64,000 nt of DNA from Maribacter aestuarii (lineage in GTDB: Bacteria > Bacteroidota > Bacteroidia > Flavobacteriales > Flavobacteriaceae): contig NZ_CP107031.2 of the NCBI RefSeq assembly GCF_027474845.2, positions 558,001 to 622,000 of the forward strand, in the 5' to 3' direction. The stretch's first letter is position 1; the number at the start of each line of letters is the position of its first letter. The position numbers were made by a program, and so were the translations under genes. The notes beneath the pieces are model-generated. The model worked only from the letters and a program-made list of their open reading frames with translations. It searched no databases and had not been told where the DNA came from. Of the stretch, positions 31,532 to 40,422 are shown piece after piece.

Positions 31532-31640
31532 AGTTGTAAACTTTAGAATTTCAAAAATAACCGATTTCGTTCAAATGCAAACATTTTACTTTTTAACAAA
31601 AATTTAATTTGTTCTTTCATTATCATGATAATTTAAAATT

Positions 31641-31666
31641 ATACATTTGTATATACAATTGTTGTA
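31641..31666 (+). promoter_or_regulatory. Candidate promoter and MarR operator ahead of the marR-nitroreductase-yceI cluster
   Basis: TACATTTG (31642-31649) matches the TAnnTTTG -7 element, 22 bases before the marR ATG. Two inverted repeats overlap or follow it: ATACA-TT-TGTAT (31641-31652) and TACAA-TTG-TTGTA (31654-31666). Placement over the start site fits autorepression by the MarR protein. No good TTG is at the -33 position. Confidence 0.5.
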
Positions 31667-31671
31667 ACTAC

Positions 31672-32118
31672 ATGAATGTAGAGGAAATCATAAAAACAGA
31701 TAAGAAAATACCTTTGGAAAGAAGAACGATAATTCATCTTTCCTTAGTCTGTAATAAAATAGACGATGAGGTATCTTCTGCATTAAAACCTTTTGATATA
31801 TCCATTCAACAATTTAATGTATTACGAATCTTAAGAGGGCAAAAAGGGAAACCCGCCAATCTTTCTACTATTAACGAACGTATGGTGACCAAAAGCAGCA
31901 ATACAACTAGATTGGTGGACAAACTACTAATAAAGAAATACGTAAATAGAGATGTCTGTCCGGAGAACCGTCGAAAGGTTGAAATAAGCATAACCGAAAA
32001 GGGATTGGATTTTTTAAATCAAATAGATGGCATACTCTTTGAAACAGAAGAACAGATTCTAAGTGATTTTTCTGAAACAGAGCTTTCGGAGTTGAACAGA
32101 TTATTAGATAAATTCTAA
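31672..32118 (+). CDS. MarR family transcriptional regulator
   Basis: 148 residues from ATG 31672 (MNVEEIIKTDKKIPLERRTI); the frame stays open upstream but those residues are low-complexity. The winged-helix MarR core is clear: FDISIQQFNVLRILRGQKGK, then the recognition region TKSSNTTRLVDKLLIKKYVN, then the wing VCPENRRKVEISITEKGLDF. It lacks an obvious redox cysteine pair apart from Cys near residues 25 and 103. It lies 7 bases before a nitroreductase gene, which it likely controls. Confidence 0.93.
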   Translation: MNVEEIIKTDKKIPLERRTIIHLSLVCNKIDDEVSSALKPFDISIQQFNVLRILRGQKGKPANLSTINERMVTKSSNTTRLVDKLLIKKYVNRDVCPENRRKVEISITEKGLDFLNQIDGILFETEEQILSDFSETELSELNRLLDKF

Positions 32119-32125
32119 AAAGCAA

Positions 32126-32758
32126 ATGAACAAAACAATTGACAAACTAAACTGGCGTTATGCCACAAAAAAATTCGATAGCTCTAAGAAAATTAGTAAT
32201 GAGGATTTGAATACACTTTTAGAAGCAACGAGATTAAGTGCTTCGTCCTATGGTCTTCAGCCGTATCACGTACTAGTAATAGAAAACAATGAAATCCGAG
32301 AAAAGTTAAGACCGGCATCCTGGGGACAATCACAGATAACGGATGCATCCCATCTAATCATTTTCACGAACAAAACCACATTTGAAGAAGATTTGGTAGA
32401 CGATTATTTGAAAATTGTTGGGAACACTAGGGGTATTGCTGAAAAAGATTTAAAGGGTTATTCCGATTTTATGAAATCTAAACTTATGCAGCTCAGTGAT
32501 GCAGAAAAGGAAGTTTGGACCGCAAATCAGGTATACCTGGCACTTGGAAACGTGATGACTATTGCGGCAGAACTTGAAATAGACACTTGCCCTATGGAAG
32601 GTTTTGAAACGGAGAAATACAACGATATATTAGGCCTAAACGACAAGAACTTAAATGCGTCGGTAGTTTTGGCAGTTGGATATCGTTCCCAAGAAGATGA
32701 GACCCAACATTATCCAAAGGTCCGTAAATCAACAAAAGAATTATTCACTCATATATAA
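32126..32758 (+). CDS. NAD(P)H-dependent oxidoreductase, nitroreductase family
   Basis: 210 residues, complete. The FMN-binding nitroreductase pattern is seen in LNWRYATKKFDSSKKISNED, RLSASSYGLQPYHVLVIEN, WTANQVYLALGNVMTIAAEL and CPMEGFETEKYNDILGL. Such enzymes reduce nitroaromatics, quinones or flavins with NAD(P)H. Genes of this type are frequently controlled by an adjacent MarR repressor that senses the electrophile, which matches the arrangement here. Confidence 0.94.
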   Translation: MNKTIDKLNWRYATKKFDSSKKISNEDLNTLLEATRLSASSYGLQPYHVLVIENNEIREKLRPASWGQSQITDASHLIIFTNKTTFEEDLVDDYLKIVGNTRGIAEKDLKGYSDFMKSKLMQLSDAEKEVWTANQVYLALGNVMTIAAELEIDTCPMEGFETEKYNDILGLNDKNLNASVVLAVGYRSQEDETQHYPKVRKSTKELFTHI

Positions 32759-32794
32759 ATAAACAATAAACATATTAACATTTAAATCACAAAC

Positions 32795-33373
32795 ATGAAA
32801 AAGACAATTTTTAGTATCGCACTTGCATTAGTTTTCGGATTTTCCGCAACTGCAACCACCCCATTAGATGGAGAGAAGAAAGAAGTGAAAGCCAGCGAAA
32901 GCACAGTAACTTGGAAAGGTTATAAAGTAACCGGGTCACACGAAGGCACAATTGACCTAAAATCCGGGTATCTGGAAATGGACGGCAAAAAACTTACCGG
33001 GGGGCAATTTGTAGTAGATATGACCTCTATTTCCAATTCAGACTTGGAAGGTGAATCCAAGGGAAAATTAGAAGGACATTTGAAGTCCGACGATTTCTTT
33101 GGTGTAGCCACTCACCCTACTGCCAAATTGGTATTTACTTCGGTAAAACCACTTAATAAAAATTCATACACCGTAACGGGAGATTTGACCATTAAGGAAA
33201 CTACGAAACCAATAACATTTGTTGTCTCTGTATATGAGAACAAAGCAACCGCTACCATGAAAGTGGATAGAGCAGAATATGATGTGCGTTATGGGTCTGG
33301 AAGTTTCTTTGATAATCTTGGGGACAAAACCATTTACGACGAATTTGATTTGGTAGTGGATTTACAATTATAA
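32795..33373 (+). CDS. YceI family periplasmic protein
   Basis: 192 residues: a signal peptide (~1-20, ending SATAT) then the YceI lipocalin-like barrel with SESTVTWKGYKVTGSHEGTI, GGQFVVDMTSI, HLKSDDFFGVATHPTAKLVF and TVTGDLTIKETTKPITFVV. YceI proteins bind polyisoprenoids or similar lipids in the periplasm. It is 36 bases downstream of the nitroreductase gene and ends at a strong terminator, so marR-nitroreductase-yceI is one unit, perhaps for quinone or electrophile stress. Confidence 0.95.
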   Translation: MKKTIFSIALALVFGFSATATTPLDGEKKEVKASESTVTWKGYKVTGSHEGTIDLKSGYLEMDGKKLTGGQFVVDMTSISNSDLEGESKGKLEGHLKSDDFFGVATHPTAKLVFTSVKPLNKNSYTVTGDLTIKETTKPITFVVSVYENKATATMKVDRAEYDVRYGSGSFFDNLGDKTIYDEFDLVVDLQL

Positions 33374-33396
33374 ATAAACTTGACCTCACAAGTTGG

Positions 33397-33432
33397 TCCC
33401 GCTAACCTCAAATAGGATAGCGGGATTTTTTT
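33397..33432 (+). terminator. Intrinsic terminator after yceI
   Basis: TCCCGCTA (33397-33404) pairs perfectly with TAGCGGGA (33418-33425) around a 13-base loop, followed by seven T residues. Confidence 0.9.
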
Positions 33433-33444
33433 ATACGGTACATA

Positions 33445-33475
33445 TTGGGTATTAAGGAAATGATTTCTATCTTTG
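33445..33475 (+). promoter_or_regulatory. trp operon promoter
   Basis: TTG (33445-33447), 20 bases, TATCTTTG (33468-33475): a full match to the Bacteroidota TTG/TAnnTTTG pattern. The predicted transcription start (about 33479-33482) is only 0-4 bases before the leader-peptide ATG at 33483, so the leader would be translated from an almost leaderless RNA. Confidence 0.7.
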
Positions 33476-33482
33476 ACGTTCA

Positions 33483-33536
33483 ATGCAAAAAAGAAATGTA
33501 AATACATGGTGGTGGACTAACTTACGATCTTCGTGA
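33483..33536 (+). CDS. trpL: trp operon leader peptide
   Basis: A 17-residue reading frame MQKRNVNTWWWTNLRSS with three consecutive Trp codons (TGG at 33507, 33510 and 33513) and stop TGA at 33534-33536. Three adjacent TGG codons in so short a frame, directly downstream of a promoter match and upstream of a terminator hairpin and trpE, are the signature of an attenuation leader. Ribosome stalling at these codons when charged tRNA-Trp is scarce would expose the downstream pairing segments. There is no Shine-Dalgarno sequence. Confidence 0.85.
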   Translation: MQKRNVNTWWWTNLRSS

Positions 33537-33593
33537 GCTAAGCAACCTTGTAGTTAAACTATAGTAAAGCTTGTCATCACGACAGGCTTTTTT
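33521..33593 (+). terminator. trp attenuator: pause hairpin, antiterminator and terminator
   Basis: Three mutually exclusive pairings can be drawn. The 1:2 hairpin is CTTACGA (33521-33527) with TCGTGAG (33531-33537). The antiterminator is GAGCT (33535-33539) with AGCTT (33568-33572), optionally AAGC (33540-33543) with GCTT. The terminator is AGCTTGTC (33568-33575) with GACAGGCT (33581-33588), one G-T pair, loop ATCAC, followed by a T-run to 33593. The 1:2 hairpin overlaps the leader-peptide end, so a ribosome stalled on Trp codons would block it and favour antitermination. Confidence 0.8.
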
Positions 33594-33611
33594 CATTTTA
33601 TATGATTTGTT

Positions 33612-35009
33612 ATGATTTTTAGATTGAAAACTCATTATAAAAAAATACTTGCGGATACTATTACGCCGGTTAGCGTATACCTCAAAATTAGAGATCGTTT
33701 TCCCAGTAGCATCCTGTTGGAAAGTAGTGACTATCATGCTAACGACAATAGTTTTTCCTATATCTGTTGTAATCCCATCGCATCTATTAAGATAGAAAAC
33801 GAAACAATTTTTCAACAATTTCCGGATGGTACTAATCAAGAATTACAAATTGAAGCTGACACCGACGTTGTCGAGATAATTCACGATTTCAGTCAAAAAT
33901 TTGAAACGGAAAACAATCAGTTTAAATTTATCAATAATGGTCTTTTTGGTTATATGGCCTATGATGCCGTTCGTTATTTTGAGGACGTAAAAATCTCAAA
34001 GAAGGAAGGCTCCTTGGATATTCCGGATATCTACTATGCCGTTTATCAGAATATCATAGCCATCAATCATTTTAAAAATGAGGCATACCTCTTTGCCCAT
34101 TGCTTTGAGACCGAAAATAATATTTCCGAGCTGGAACAGATGCTCAACGTTAAGAATTTTGCATCTTATAATTTTAAGACTGAAGGAAAACCAACATCTA
34201 ATCTAGAGGATGCAGAATACAGGGAACATGTTGCTTTGGCCAAAAAACACTGTCAACGTGGTGATGTCTTTCAACTAGTTTTATCCAGAAGGTTTTCACA
34301 AGATTTTAAAGGGGATGAATTTAATGTTTATAGAGCACTACGTTCTGTAAATCCCTCGCCCTATTTATTCTACTTTGACTACGGAGATTTTAAAATATTT
34401 GGGAGCTCGCCAGAAGCTCAGCTAATAGTTAACAATGGCAAGGCAGAAATACATCCTATCGCGGGAACCTTTAAAAGAACTGGCAACGATGAGCAAGATG
34501 CAGAACTTGCAAAAAAATTAAAGGTTGATGATAAGGAAAATAGCGAACATGTAATGCTGGTAGACCTTGCGCGGAACGACCTTAGCAGAAACGGGAACGT
34601 GGTTAAAGTAGAGAATTACAGAGAAGTTCAATTCTTTTCTCACGTGATTCACTTGGTAAGTAAGGTCACCGGGCAAAAAAAAGCGGATATTTCAACGATG
34701 AAGGTTGTGGCGGATACTTTTCCCGCCGGGACTTTAAGCGGCGCGCCAAAACATATGGCCATGCAACTTATAGAGAAATATGAAAAAACAGGTAGGAGTT
34801 ATTACGGCGGAGCCATTGGCTTCATGGATTTCAAAGGTAATTTTAACCATGCTATTATGATCCGTACTTTTTTGAGCAAAAACCATCAACTGCATTATCA
34901 AGCCGGAGCCGGACTGGTTGCAGCATCGGAACCAGAAAACGAGCTACAAGAAACCTACAATAAATTGGGTGCATTGACCAAAGCACTTGAAATAGCGGAG
35001 ACTATTTAG
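33612..35009 (+). CDS. trpE: Anthranilate synthase component I
   Basis: 465 residues. It converts chorismate and ammonia (from TrpG) to anthranilate. The chorismate-binding core is intact: RGDVFQLVLSRRFSQDF, FGSSPEAQLIV, HPIAGTFKRTG, MLVDLARNDLSRNG, VVADTFPAGTLSGAPKHMAM and YYGGAIGFMDFKGN. Slightly shorter than enterobacterial TrpE but usual for Bacteroidota. It is the first structural gene after the attenuator, separated from trpG by 3 bases. Confidence 0.97.
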   Translation: MIFRLKTHYKKILADTITPVSVYLKIRDRFPSSILLESSDYHANDNSFSYICCNPIASIKIENETIFQQFPDGTNQELQIEADTDVVEIIHDFSQKFETENNQFKFINNGLFGYMAYDAVRYFEDVKISKKEGSLDIPDIYYAVYQNIIAINHFKNEAYLFAHCFETENNISELEQMLNVKNFASYNFKTEGKPTSNLEDAEYREHVALAKKHCQRGDVFQLVLSRRFSQDFKGDEFNVYRALRSVNPSPYLFYFDYGDFKIFGSSPEAQLIVNNGKAEIHPIAGTFKRTGNDEQDAELAKKLKVDDKENSEHVMLVDLARNDLSRNGNVVKVENYREVQFFSHVIHLVSKVTGQKKADISTMKVVADTFPAGTLSGAPKHMAMQLIEKYEKTGRSYYGGAIGFMDFKGNFNHAIMIRTFLSKNHQLHYQAGAGLVAASEPENELQETYNKLGALTKALEIAETI

Positions 35010-35012
35010 ATT

Positions 35013-35579
35013 ATGAAAAAGATATTAGTCATAGACAATTACGATAGTTTTACCTATAATCTAGTGCATTATTTGGAGGATTTGGATTGTGCCGTAACCG
35101 TTAAGCGAAACGATCAGCTGTTACTGGATGATGTGAGTCCTTTTGACGACATAGTACTTTCTCCTGGCCCGGGAATCCCTGATGAAGCAGGCATGCTAAA
35201 GGATATCATTCGGACCTACGCCCCAACAAAAAAAATATTTGGCGTTTGTTTAGGGCAGCAAGCAATAGCCGAAGTTTTTGGAGGCACGCTCATCAACCTG
35301 AACGAAGTATACCATGGCATAGCCACTAAAATAAGCATCCTCAAAGGTGATGATCCGCTTTTTGAAGGTATGCCGAATGAAATTGAAGTGGGGCGTTACC
35401 ACTCTTGGGTTGTAAATCCGGATTTACCAAAGGTTTTAGAAGCAACCTCGATTGATGAAAATGGCCAAATCATGTCCCTTAGACATAAGGAGTATCGTGT
35501 CTGCGCCGTTCAGTTTCACCCAGAATCGGTATTAACGCCAAATGGAAAAAAAATACTGGAGAATTGGTTAAAGGAATAG
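35013..35579 (+). CDS. trpG: Anthranilate synthase component II (glutamine amidotransferase)
   Basis: 188 residues. Class I amidotransferase with nucleophile GVCLGQQAIAE (Cys ~80), LSPGPGIPDEAG for glutamine binding and the catalytic His-Glu in VQFHPESVLTP. It supplies ammonia to TrpE. Not fused to trpD, which follows as a separate gene 24 bases later. Confidence 0.97.
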   Translation: MKKILVIDNYDSFTYNLVHYLEDLDCAVTVKRNDQLLLDDVSPFDDIVLSPGPGIPDEAGMLKDIIRTYAPTKKIFGVCLGQQAIAEVFGGTLINLNEVYHGIATKISILKGDDPLFEGMPNEIEVGRYHSWVVNPDLPKVLEATSIDENGQIMSLRHKEYRVCAVQFHPESVLTPNGKKILENWLKE

Positions 35580-35603
35580 GCACTGAAATACATTCAGCAT
35601 AAA

Positions 35604-36599
35604 ATGAAAGAAACATTAAATAAATTAATTAATCACGATATTCTTCCGAAAGAGGAAGCGAAGAAAATATTGGTGAATATTGCGAAAGGGGATTATAATA
35701 CTAGTCAGATAGCTGCCTTTTTAACCGTGTATATGATGCGCAGCGTTACTACCGAGGAATTGGAAGGCTTTAGAGATGCGTTATTAGAACTATGTTTGGC
35801 CGTTGATCTATCCGACTATAATCCAATCGATTTATGTGGAACCGGTGGGGATGGTAAAGATACTTTTAATATCTCTACTTTGGCTTCTTTTGTTACTGCG
35901 GGAGCAGGAATCAAAGTTACTAAACACGGTAATTACGGTGTTTCTTCCAAGTGCGGCAGCAGTAATGTAATGGAGTTCTTAGGGATTAAATTCAGTAATG
36001 AAAAAGAATTTCTGGAAAAGTCCATTGACCAAGCCGGAATATGCGTGTTGCATGCCCCGCTTTTTCACCCAGCAATGAAAAATGTTGCCCCTATTCGAAG
36101 GGAACTAGCCGTGAAAACTTTTTTTAACATGCTCGGTCCTATGGTGAATCCCGCATTTCCTAAAAATCAAATTGTAGGCGTATTTAATTTAGAGCTTGCC
36201 CGTATGTATGGGTATCTTTATCAAAATACGGATAAGAATTTTACTGTGCTACATGCCTTGGATGGATATGATGAAATCTCTTTAACATGTAACACCAAGA
36301 CAATTTCTAATACGAGCGAGGGTCTACTTAGGCCTTCCGATTTTGGTGTTGAACTTGTAAAGCAATCTGAAATAGTTGGTGGAGAATCCATAGAAGAATC
36401 CGCCCAGATTTTCTTGGATATTTTGCAGGGACGAGGCACGGAAGCACAGAATAACGTGGTTTGCGCCAATGCCGGAATTGCGATTGCAACAGTAGAGCAT
36501 ATTTCACCGAAAGCCGGATTTGAAAAAGCTAAAGAATCTCTTTTAAATGGTAACGGATTGAAAACTTTAAAGAAGCTGCAAGAATTGAGCAGAAATTGA
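35604..36599 (+). CDS. trpD: Anthranilate phosphoribosyltransferase
   Basis: 331 residues. It joins anthranilate to PRPP. The PRPP-binding loop DLCGTGGDGKDTFNISTL and the anthranilate site KHGNYGVSSKCGSSNVMEFL are intact, followed by FFNMLGPMVNPAFPKNQIVG. Third gene of the operon, 4 bases before trpC. Confidence 0.97.
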   Translation: MKETLNKLINHDILPKEEAKKILVNIAKGDYNTSQIAAFLTVYMMRSVTTEELEGFRDALLELCLAVDLSDYNPIDLCGTGGDGKDTFNISTLASFVTAGAGIKVTKHGNYGVSSKCGSSNVMEFLGIKFSNEKEFLEKSIDQAGICVLHAPLFHPAMKNVAPIRRELAVKTFFNMLGPMVNPAFPKNQIVGVFNLELARMYGYLYQNTDKNFTVLHALDGYDEISLTCNTKTISNTSEGLLRPSDFGVELVKQSEIVGGESIEESAQIFLDILQGRGTEAQNNVVCANAGIAIATVEHISPKAGFEKAKESLLNGNGLKTLKKLQELSRN

Positions 36600-36603
36600 G
36601 CCA

Positions 36604-37386
36604 ATGAATATTTTAGATAGAATAGTAGCCGATAAACGTATAGAAGTCGATTTAAAGAAAATGATTAATCCCGTTTCGCAACTGGAATCATCTTTCTTAT
36701 TTGATAGAGACACCTATTCATTAGCCCAGAAGTTAAGAGTTAGCACCACGGGAATTATTGCGGAGCATAAAAGACGTTCGCCTTCAAAAGGCACTATAAA
36801 TCAAAATACAAATGTTGGTCAAGTAGCGCAAGGTTACGAAAATGCAGGGGTTTGTGGTATGAGTGTTCTAACTGACATTAAATACTTTGGAGGCTCACTA
36901 GAGGACTTACTCTTAGCGCGTGCCTCGGTTGACATACCCCTACTCCGCAAAGAATTTATGATTGACGAGTATCAGGTCCTGGAAGCCAAAGCGAACGGTG
37001 CCGATGCTATATTGCTCATTGCGGCGGTGTTGTCTAGAGAGGAAATAAAAACTCTCTCCAAACTGGCGAAAAGTCTAGGAATGGATGTTTTATTGGAAGT
37101 CCATAACGAGGATGAATTACACAAATCCGTTATGCCAAGTTTGGATATGTTCGGGGTTAATAACCGGGATTTGACAACCTTTGAAGTGAGCCTGGAAACC
37201 AGTAGGACTTTGAGTACTCTTATTCCCGATGATTTTGTGAAAGTTTCCGAAAGTGGTATTAGCTCCATCAATACGATAAAGAATTTAAAATCCTACGGCT
37301 ATCAAGGTTTCTTGATCGGTGAGAATTTTATGAAAACAAAAAATCCGGGCAAGAGTGCATCCGCGTTTATACAGCAACTAGAGTAA
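36604..37386 (+). CDS. trpC: Indole-3-glycerol phosphate synthase
   Basis: 260 residues, a TIM barrel that closes the indole ring. Motifs are IIAEHKRRSPSKGTIN (catalytic Lys), VLTDIKYFGGSLEDL, LLRKEFMIDEYQVLEAKANG, FGVNNRDLTTFEV and KVSESGISS. It is separate from trpF, unlike the enterobacterial fusion. Confidence 0.97.
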   Translation: MNILDRIVADKRIEVDLKKMINPVSQLESSFLFDRDTYSLAQKLRVSTTGIIAEHKRRSPSKGTINQNTNVGQVAQGYENAGVCGMSVLTDIKYFGGSLEDLLLARASVDIPLLRKEFMIDEYQVLEAKANGADAILLIAAVLSREEIKTLSKLAKSLGMDVLLEVHNEDELHKSVMPSLDMFGVNNRDLTTFEVSLETSRTLSTLIPDDFVKVSESGISSINTIKNLKSYGYQGFLIGENFMKTKNPGKSASAFIQQLE

Positions 37387-37389
37387 CAA

Positions 37390-38073
37390 ATGGACTATTA
37401 TTATACCAATAAGGTTAACAGAACAGCTTCAGCAGGAAGAGATTCCTTAAAACTGAAGGTCTGTGGTATGAATAAAAATACAACGGAAGTCGCTGCTCTG
37501 CGACCGGACTATCTGGGTTTTATTTTCTGGGAACCCTCCAAACGCTATTTTGAGGGTGATATGCCTTCAATTCCACACAATATTGAAAAAGTCGGTGTTT
37601 TTGTGGATGCAAGTATAGATGAAATCAAGAAACTAGTTAAGCAATTTGGGCTTTTAATGGTTCAGCTTCATGGCAAGGAAGGCCCGGCTTTTTGTGATGA
37701 GCTAAAAAAAGAAGTTCCCCAAATTAAAATTATAAAGGTGTTTTCGATTAAGGATGAATTCGACTTTAAAATTTTAGCGCAGTTTGAGGACGTTTGTGAT
37801 TTTTATCTTTTCGATACCAAAGGCAAATTACCTGGAGGTAACGGATATACTTTTGACTGGGCTGTCCTAAAAAACTATCCTTCAAACAAACCCTACTTTT
37901 TAAGTGGAGGAATAGGAATCGAAGATATAAAGTCAATCAAAGAATTTTTAAATCGGCCAGAATCCAAATACTGCCATGCCATTGATGTGAACAGCAGATT
38001 TGAAATTGAACCAGGTTTGAAGAATATTAGAGAACTAAAAGAATTTAAAAAATTACTAACTGAAAAAGAATGA
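37390..38073 (+). CDS. trpF: Phosphoribosylanthranilate isomerase
   Basis: 227 residues, with catalytic Cys in LKVCGMNKNTTEV, then YLGFIFWEPSKRYF, VGVFVDASIDEI, VQLHGKEG, FLFDTKGKLPGGNGYTFDW-type phosphate motifs and FLSGGIGIEDI. About 22 residues precede the usual first strand (LKVCGM), a slightly long N-terminus. The end overlaps trpB by 4 bases (ATGA-type coupling). Confidence 0.95.
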   Translation: MDYYYTNKVNRTASAGRDSLKLKVCGMNKNTTEVAALRPDYLGFIFWEPSKRYFEGDMPSIPHNIEKVGVFVDASIDEIKKLVKQFGLLMVQLHGKEGPAFCDELKKEVPQIKIIKVFSIKDEFDFKILAQFEDVCDFYLFDTKGKLPGGNGYTFDWAVLKNYPSNKPYFLSGGIGIEDIKSIKEFLNRPESKYCHAIDVNSRFEIEPGLKNIRELKEFKKLLTEKE

Positions 38074-39254
38074 CTTATCACGTTGACGAAAAAGGATATT
38101 ACGGAGAATTTGGCGGAGCTTTCATTCCAGAAATGCTCTATCCAAATGTAGAAGAATTGCGTCAAAAATATCTGGAGATTATGTATGAGGATTCCTTTCA
38201 AAAGGAATTTCATCAATTATTAAAGGATTATGTTGGCCGACCTTCCCCCTTATTTTTTGCAAAACGCCTCTCCGAAAAACACAGATGTAAAATCTATCTC
38301 AAACGGGAAGATTTAAACCATACCGGAGCGCATAAAGTGAATAACACTATTGGCCAAATCCTGATGGCCAAACGTTTGGGCAAATCCCGAATAATAGCGG
38401 AAACCGGTGCAGGCCAACATGGCGTTGCTACCGCCACAGTTTGTGCCTTAATGGGCATGGACTGTATTATTTACATGGGGGAGATAGACATTGCCAGACA
38501 AGCGCCGAATGTGGCGCGAATGAAAATGTTGGGAGCAGAAGTTCGTCCTGCAATATCGGGTAGCAAAACCTTAAAAGATGCCACTAATGAAGCCATCAGG
38601 GATTGGATAAATAACCCCGTGGACACGCATTATATAATTGGTTCGGCCATTGGACCGCACCCATACCCTGATATGGTCACACGGTTTCAATCGGTTATTT
38701 CGGAAGAAATTAAATGGCAATTAAAGGAAAAAGAAGGCCGGGAAAATCCTGACTATGTTGTGGCCTGTATTGGCGGTGGAAGCAACGCAGCTGGCACCTA
38801 TTATCATTTTTTGGATGAAACAGAAGTCGGTATAATTGCCGTTGAAGCTGCAGGGAAAGGGGTAGCTTCTGGTGAAAGCGCAGCAACCTCGGCCCTAGGT
38901 AAAGTTGGTATTATCCATGGTTGTAAAACTATGTTAATGCAAACAGCAGACGGCCAGATAACGGAACCCTATTCCATCTCCGCCGGATTGGACTATCCTG
39001 GGGTTGGACCTATGCATTCGCACTTGCACGAATCGGCAAGGGCAGAATTCTATTCTGCTACGGATGACGAGGCCATGACCGCAGGATTGGAACTCTCACA
39101 GTTGGAAGGAATAATTCCCGCAATAGAAACAGGACATGCCTTTGCCATTTTTGAACACAAAAAGTTCAAGCCAGAAGATATTGTTGTGATCAGTCTATCA
39201 GGACGTGGGGATAAGGATTTACAAACCTATATAGATTATTTTAATCTAGCATAA
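38070..39254 (+). CDS. trpB: Tryptophan synthase beta chain
   Basis: 394 residues, the major TrpB1 type. PLP lysine is in LNHTGAHKVNNTIGQIL, with ETGAGQHGVATATVCALMGM, the phosphate-binding CIGGGSNAAGTYYHF, and GLDYPGVGPMHSHLHE. It condenses indole with serine. Translationally coupled to trpF and 4 bases before trpA. Confidence 0.98.
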   Translation: MTYHVDEKGYYGEFGGAFIPEMLYPNVEELRQKYLEIMYEDSFQKEFHQLLKDYVGRPSPLFFAKRLSEKHRCKIYLKREDLNHTGAHKVNNTIGQILMAKRLGKSRIIAETGAGQHGVATATVCALMGMDCIIYMGEIDIARQAPNVARMKMLGAEVRPAISGSKTLKDATNEAIRDWINNPVDTHYIIGSAIGPHPYPDMVTRFQSVISEEIKWQLKEKEGRENPDYVVACIGGGSNAAGTYYHFLDETEVGIIAVEAAGKGVASGESAATSALGKVGIIHGCKTMLMQTADGQITEPYSISAGLDYPGVGPMHSHLHESARAEFYSATDDEAMTAGLELSQLEGIIPAIETGHAFAIFEHKKFKPEDIVVISLSGRGDKDLQTYIDYFNLA

Positions 39255-39258
39255 TATC

Positions 39259-40023
39259 ATGAGTAATCGAATTATAGAAAAACTTAAAGAAGATAAGAAA
39301 CTATTGTCCATTTATTTTACGGCAGGTTATCCCAGCTTAAATGACACCGTTCCAATTATCCAAGATTTGGAGAAGAGCGGTGTGGATATGATTGAAATTG
39401 GACTTCCGTTCAGCGACCCACTGGCCGACGGGCCTACTATTCAAGAAAGCTCCACAACAGCACTAAAAAATAGAATGACCTCTGATACGCTATTCGAACA
39501 ATTGAAGGACATACGGAAAACTGTTTCCATACCTTTAATTATTATGGGCTATTTTAATCCCGTGTTGCAATATGGTGTTGAGAAGTTCTGTAAAAAATGC
39601 CAAGATACCGGCATTGATGGATTAATCCTTCCAGACCTCCCATTAAGTGTTTATCAAAGTGAATATGAGCCTATTTTCAAAAAATACGATTTACTGAATA
39701 TATTTCTTATTACCCCACAGACAAGTGATGACCGCATACTTCAGATTGACCATGCCTCCAAAGGGTTCATCTACATGGTAAGTTCTGCTAGTGTAACGGG
39801 CTCTAAGTCAGGGTTTGGGAAGGAACAAGAAGATTATTTCCAAAGAATAGCTTCTCTGAAGCTTACCAATCCCCAAATTGTAGGGTTTGGAATCAAGGAT
39901 TCAGAAACCTTTCAACAAGCTACTAAAACTGCCAAGGGTGCCATAATCGGTTCCGCTTTTATTAAATATTTGACCAAAAATGGCACGTCTACTATTAGTG
40001 ATTTTGTAGCTGCAATTCGTTAA
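39259..40023 (+). CDS. trpA: Tryptophan synthase alpha chain
   Basis: 254 residues, a TIM barrel that cleaves indole-glycerol phosphate. Catalytic Glu and Asp lie in DMIEIGLPFSDPLADGPTIQ and GLILPDLPLSVY; FIYMVSSASVTGSKSGFG and GFGIKDSETF follow. It is the last trp gene; no strong hairpin terminator is visible directly after it. Confidence 0.97.
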   Translation: MSNRIIEKLKEDKKLLSIYFTAGYPSLNDTVPIIQDLEKSGVDMIEIGLPFSDPLADGPTIQESSTTALKNRMTSDTLFEQLKDIRKTVSIPLIIMGYFNPVLQYGVEKFCKKCQDTGIDGLILPDLPLSVYQSEYEPIFKKYDLLNIFLITPQTSDDRILQIDHASKGFIYMVSSASVTGSKSGFGKEQEDYFQRIASLKLTNPQIVGFGIKDSETFQQATKTAKGAIIGSAFIKYLTKNGTSTISDFVAAIR

Positions 40024-40422
40024 AATAAATTTTCAACACGTTTCTGGAATCTAATTAAGTTTGCTATTCTCAAAATTTTACAGATTTTCACTATGCGAAA
40101 TTCCGATTAAATGAGATAATTTTTATCATAATATTGACATATATCTATTAAAAATGCGGATTACCGAATTTCCTGTTTATTCCTTCTTTTACACTTGCCC
40201 ATTTCGGATATTGTATTCTATTTTATACTAGATTTGTTCTGCTAAAAATTGAAAAAGAAATTTAATAACATTGTCTCTTAAAATTACTTTATGGAGTAAA
40301 ATTACCGTTAAAACTTATTTGTTTAGTTAAATCCGCTTTAGTTAATGCTTCTGTTTGACTTTAAACTTAAGTTTTGTCTTCTCCTTAAAATTTAAGAGCT
40401 CAATTTTTTATAAAAATACATT
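40024..40422. promoter_or_regulatory. AT-rich gap between trpA and the cytochrome/TSP3 surface gene
   Basis: 399 bases without a credible gene. A possible -7 element TAGATTTG lies at 40229-40236 with TTG at 40211-40213, but the 15-base spacing is short. It would leave a leader of about 180 bases. No convincing terminator for the trp operon and no repeats were found. Confidence 0.3.
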
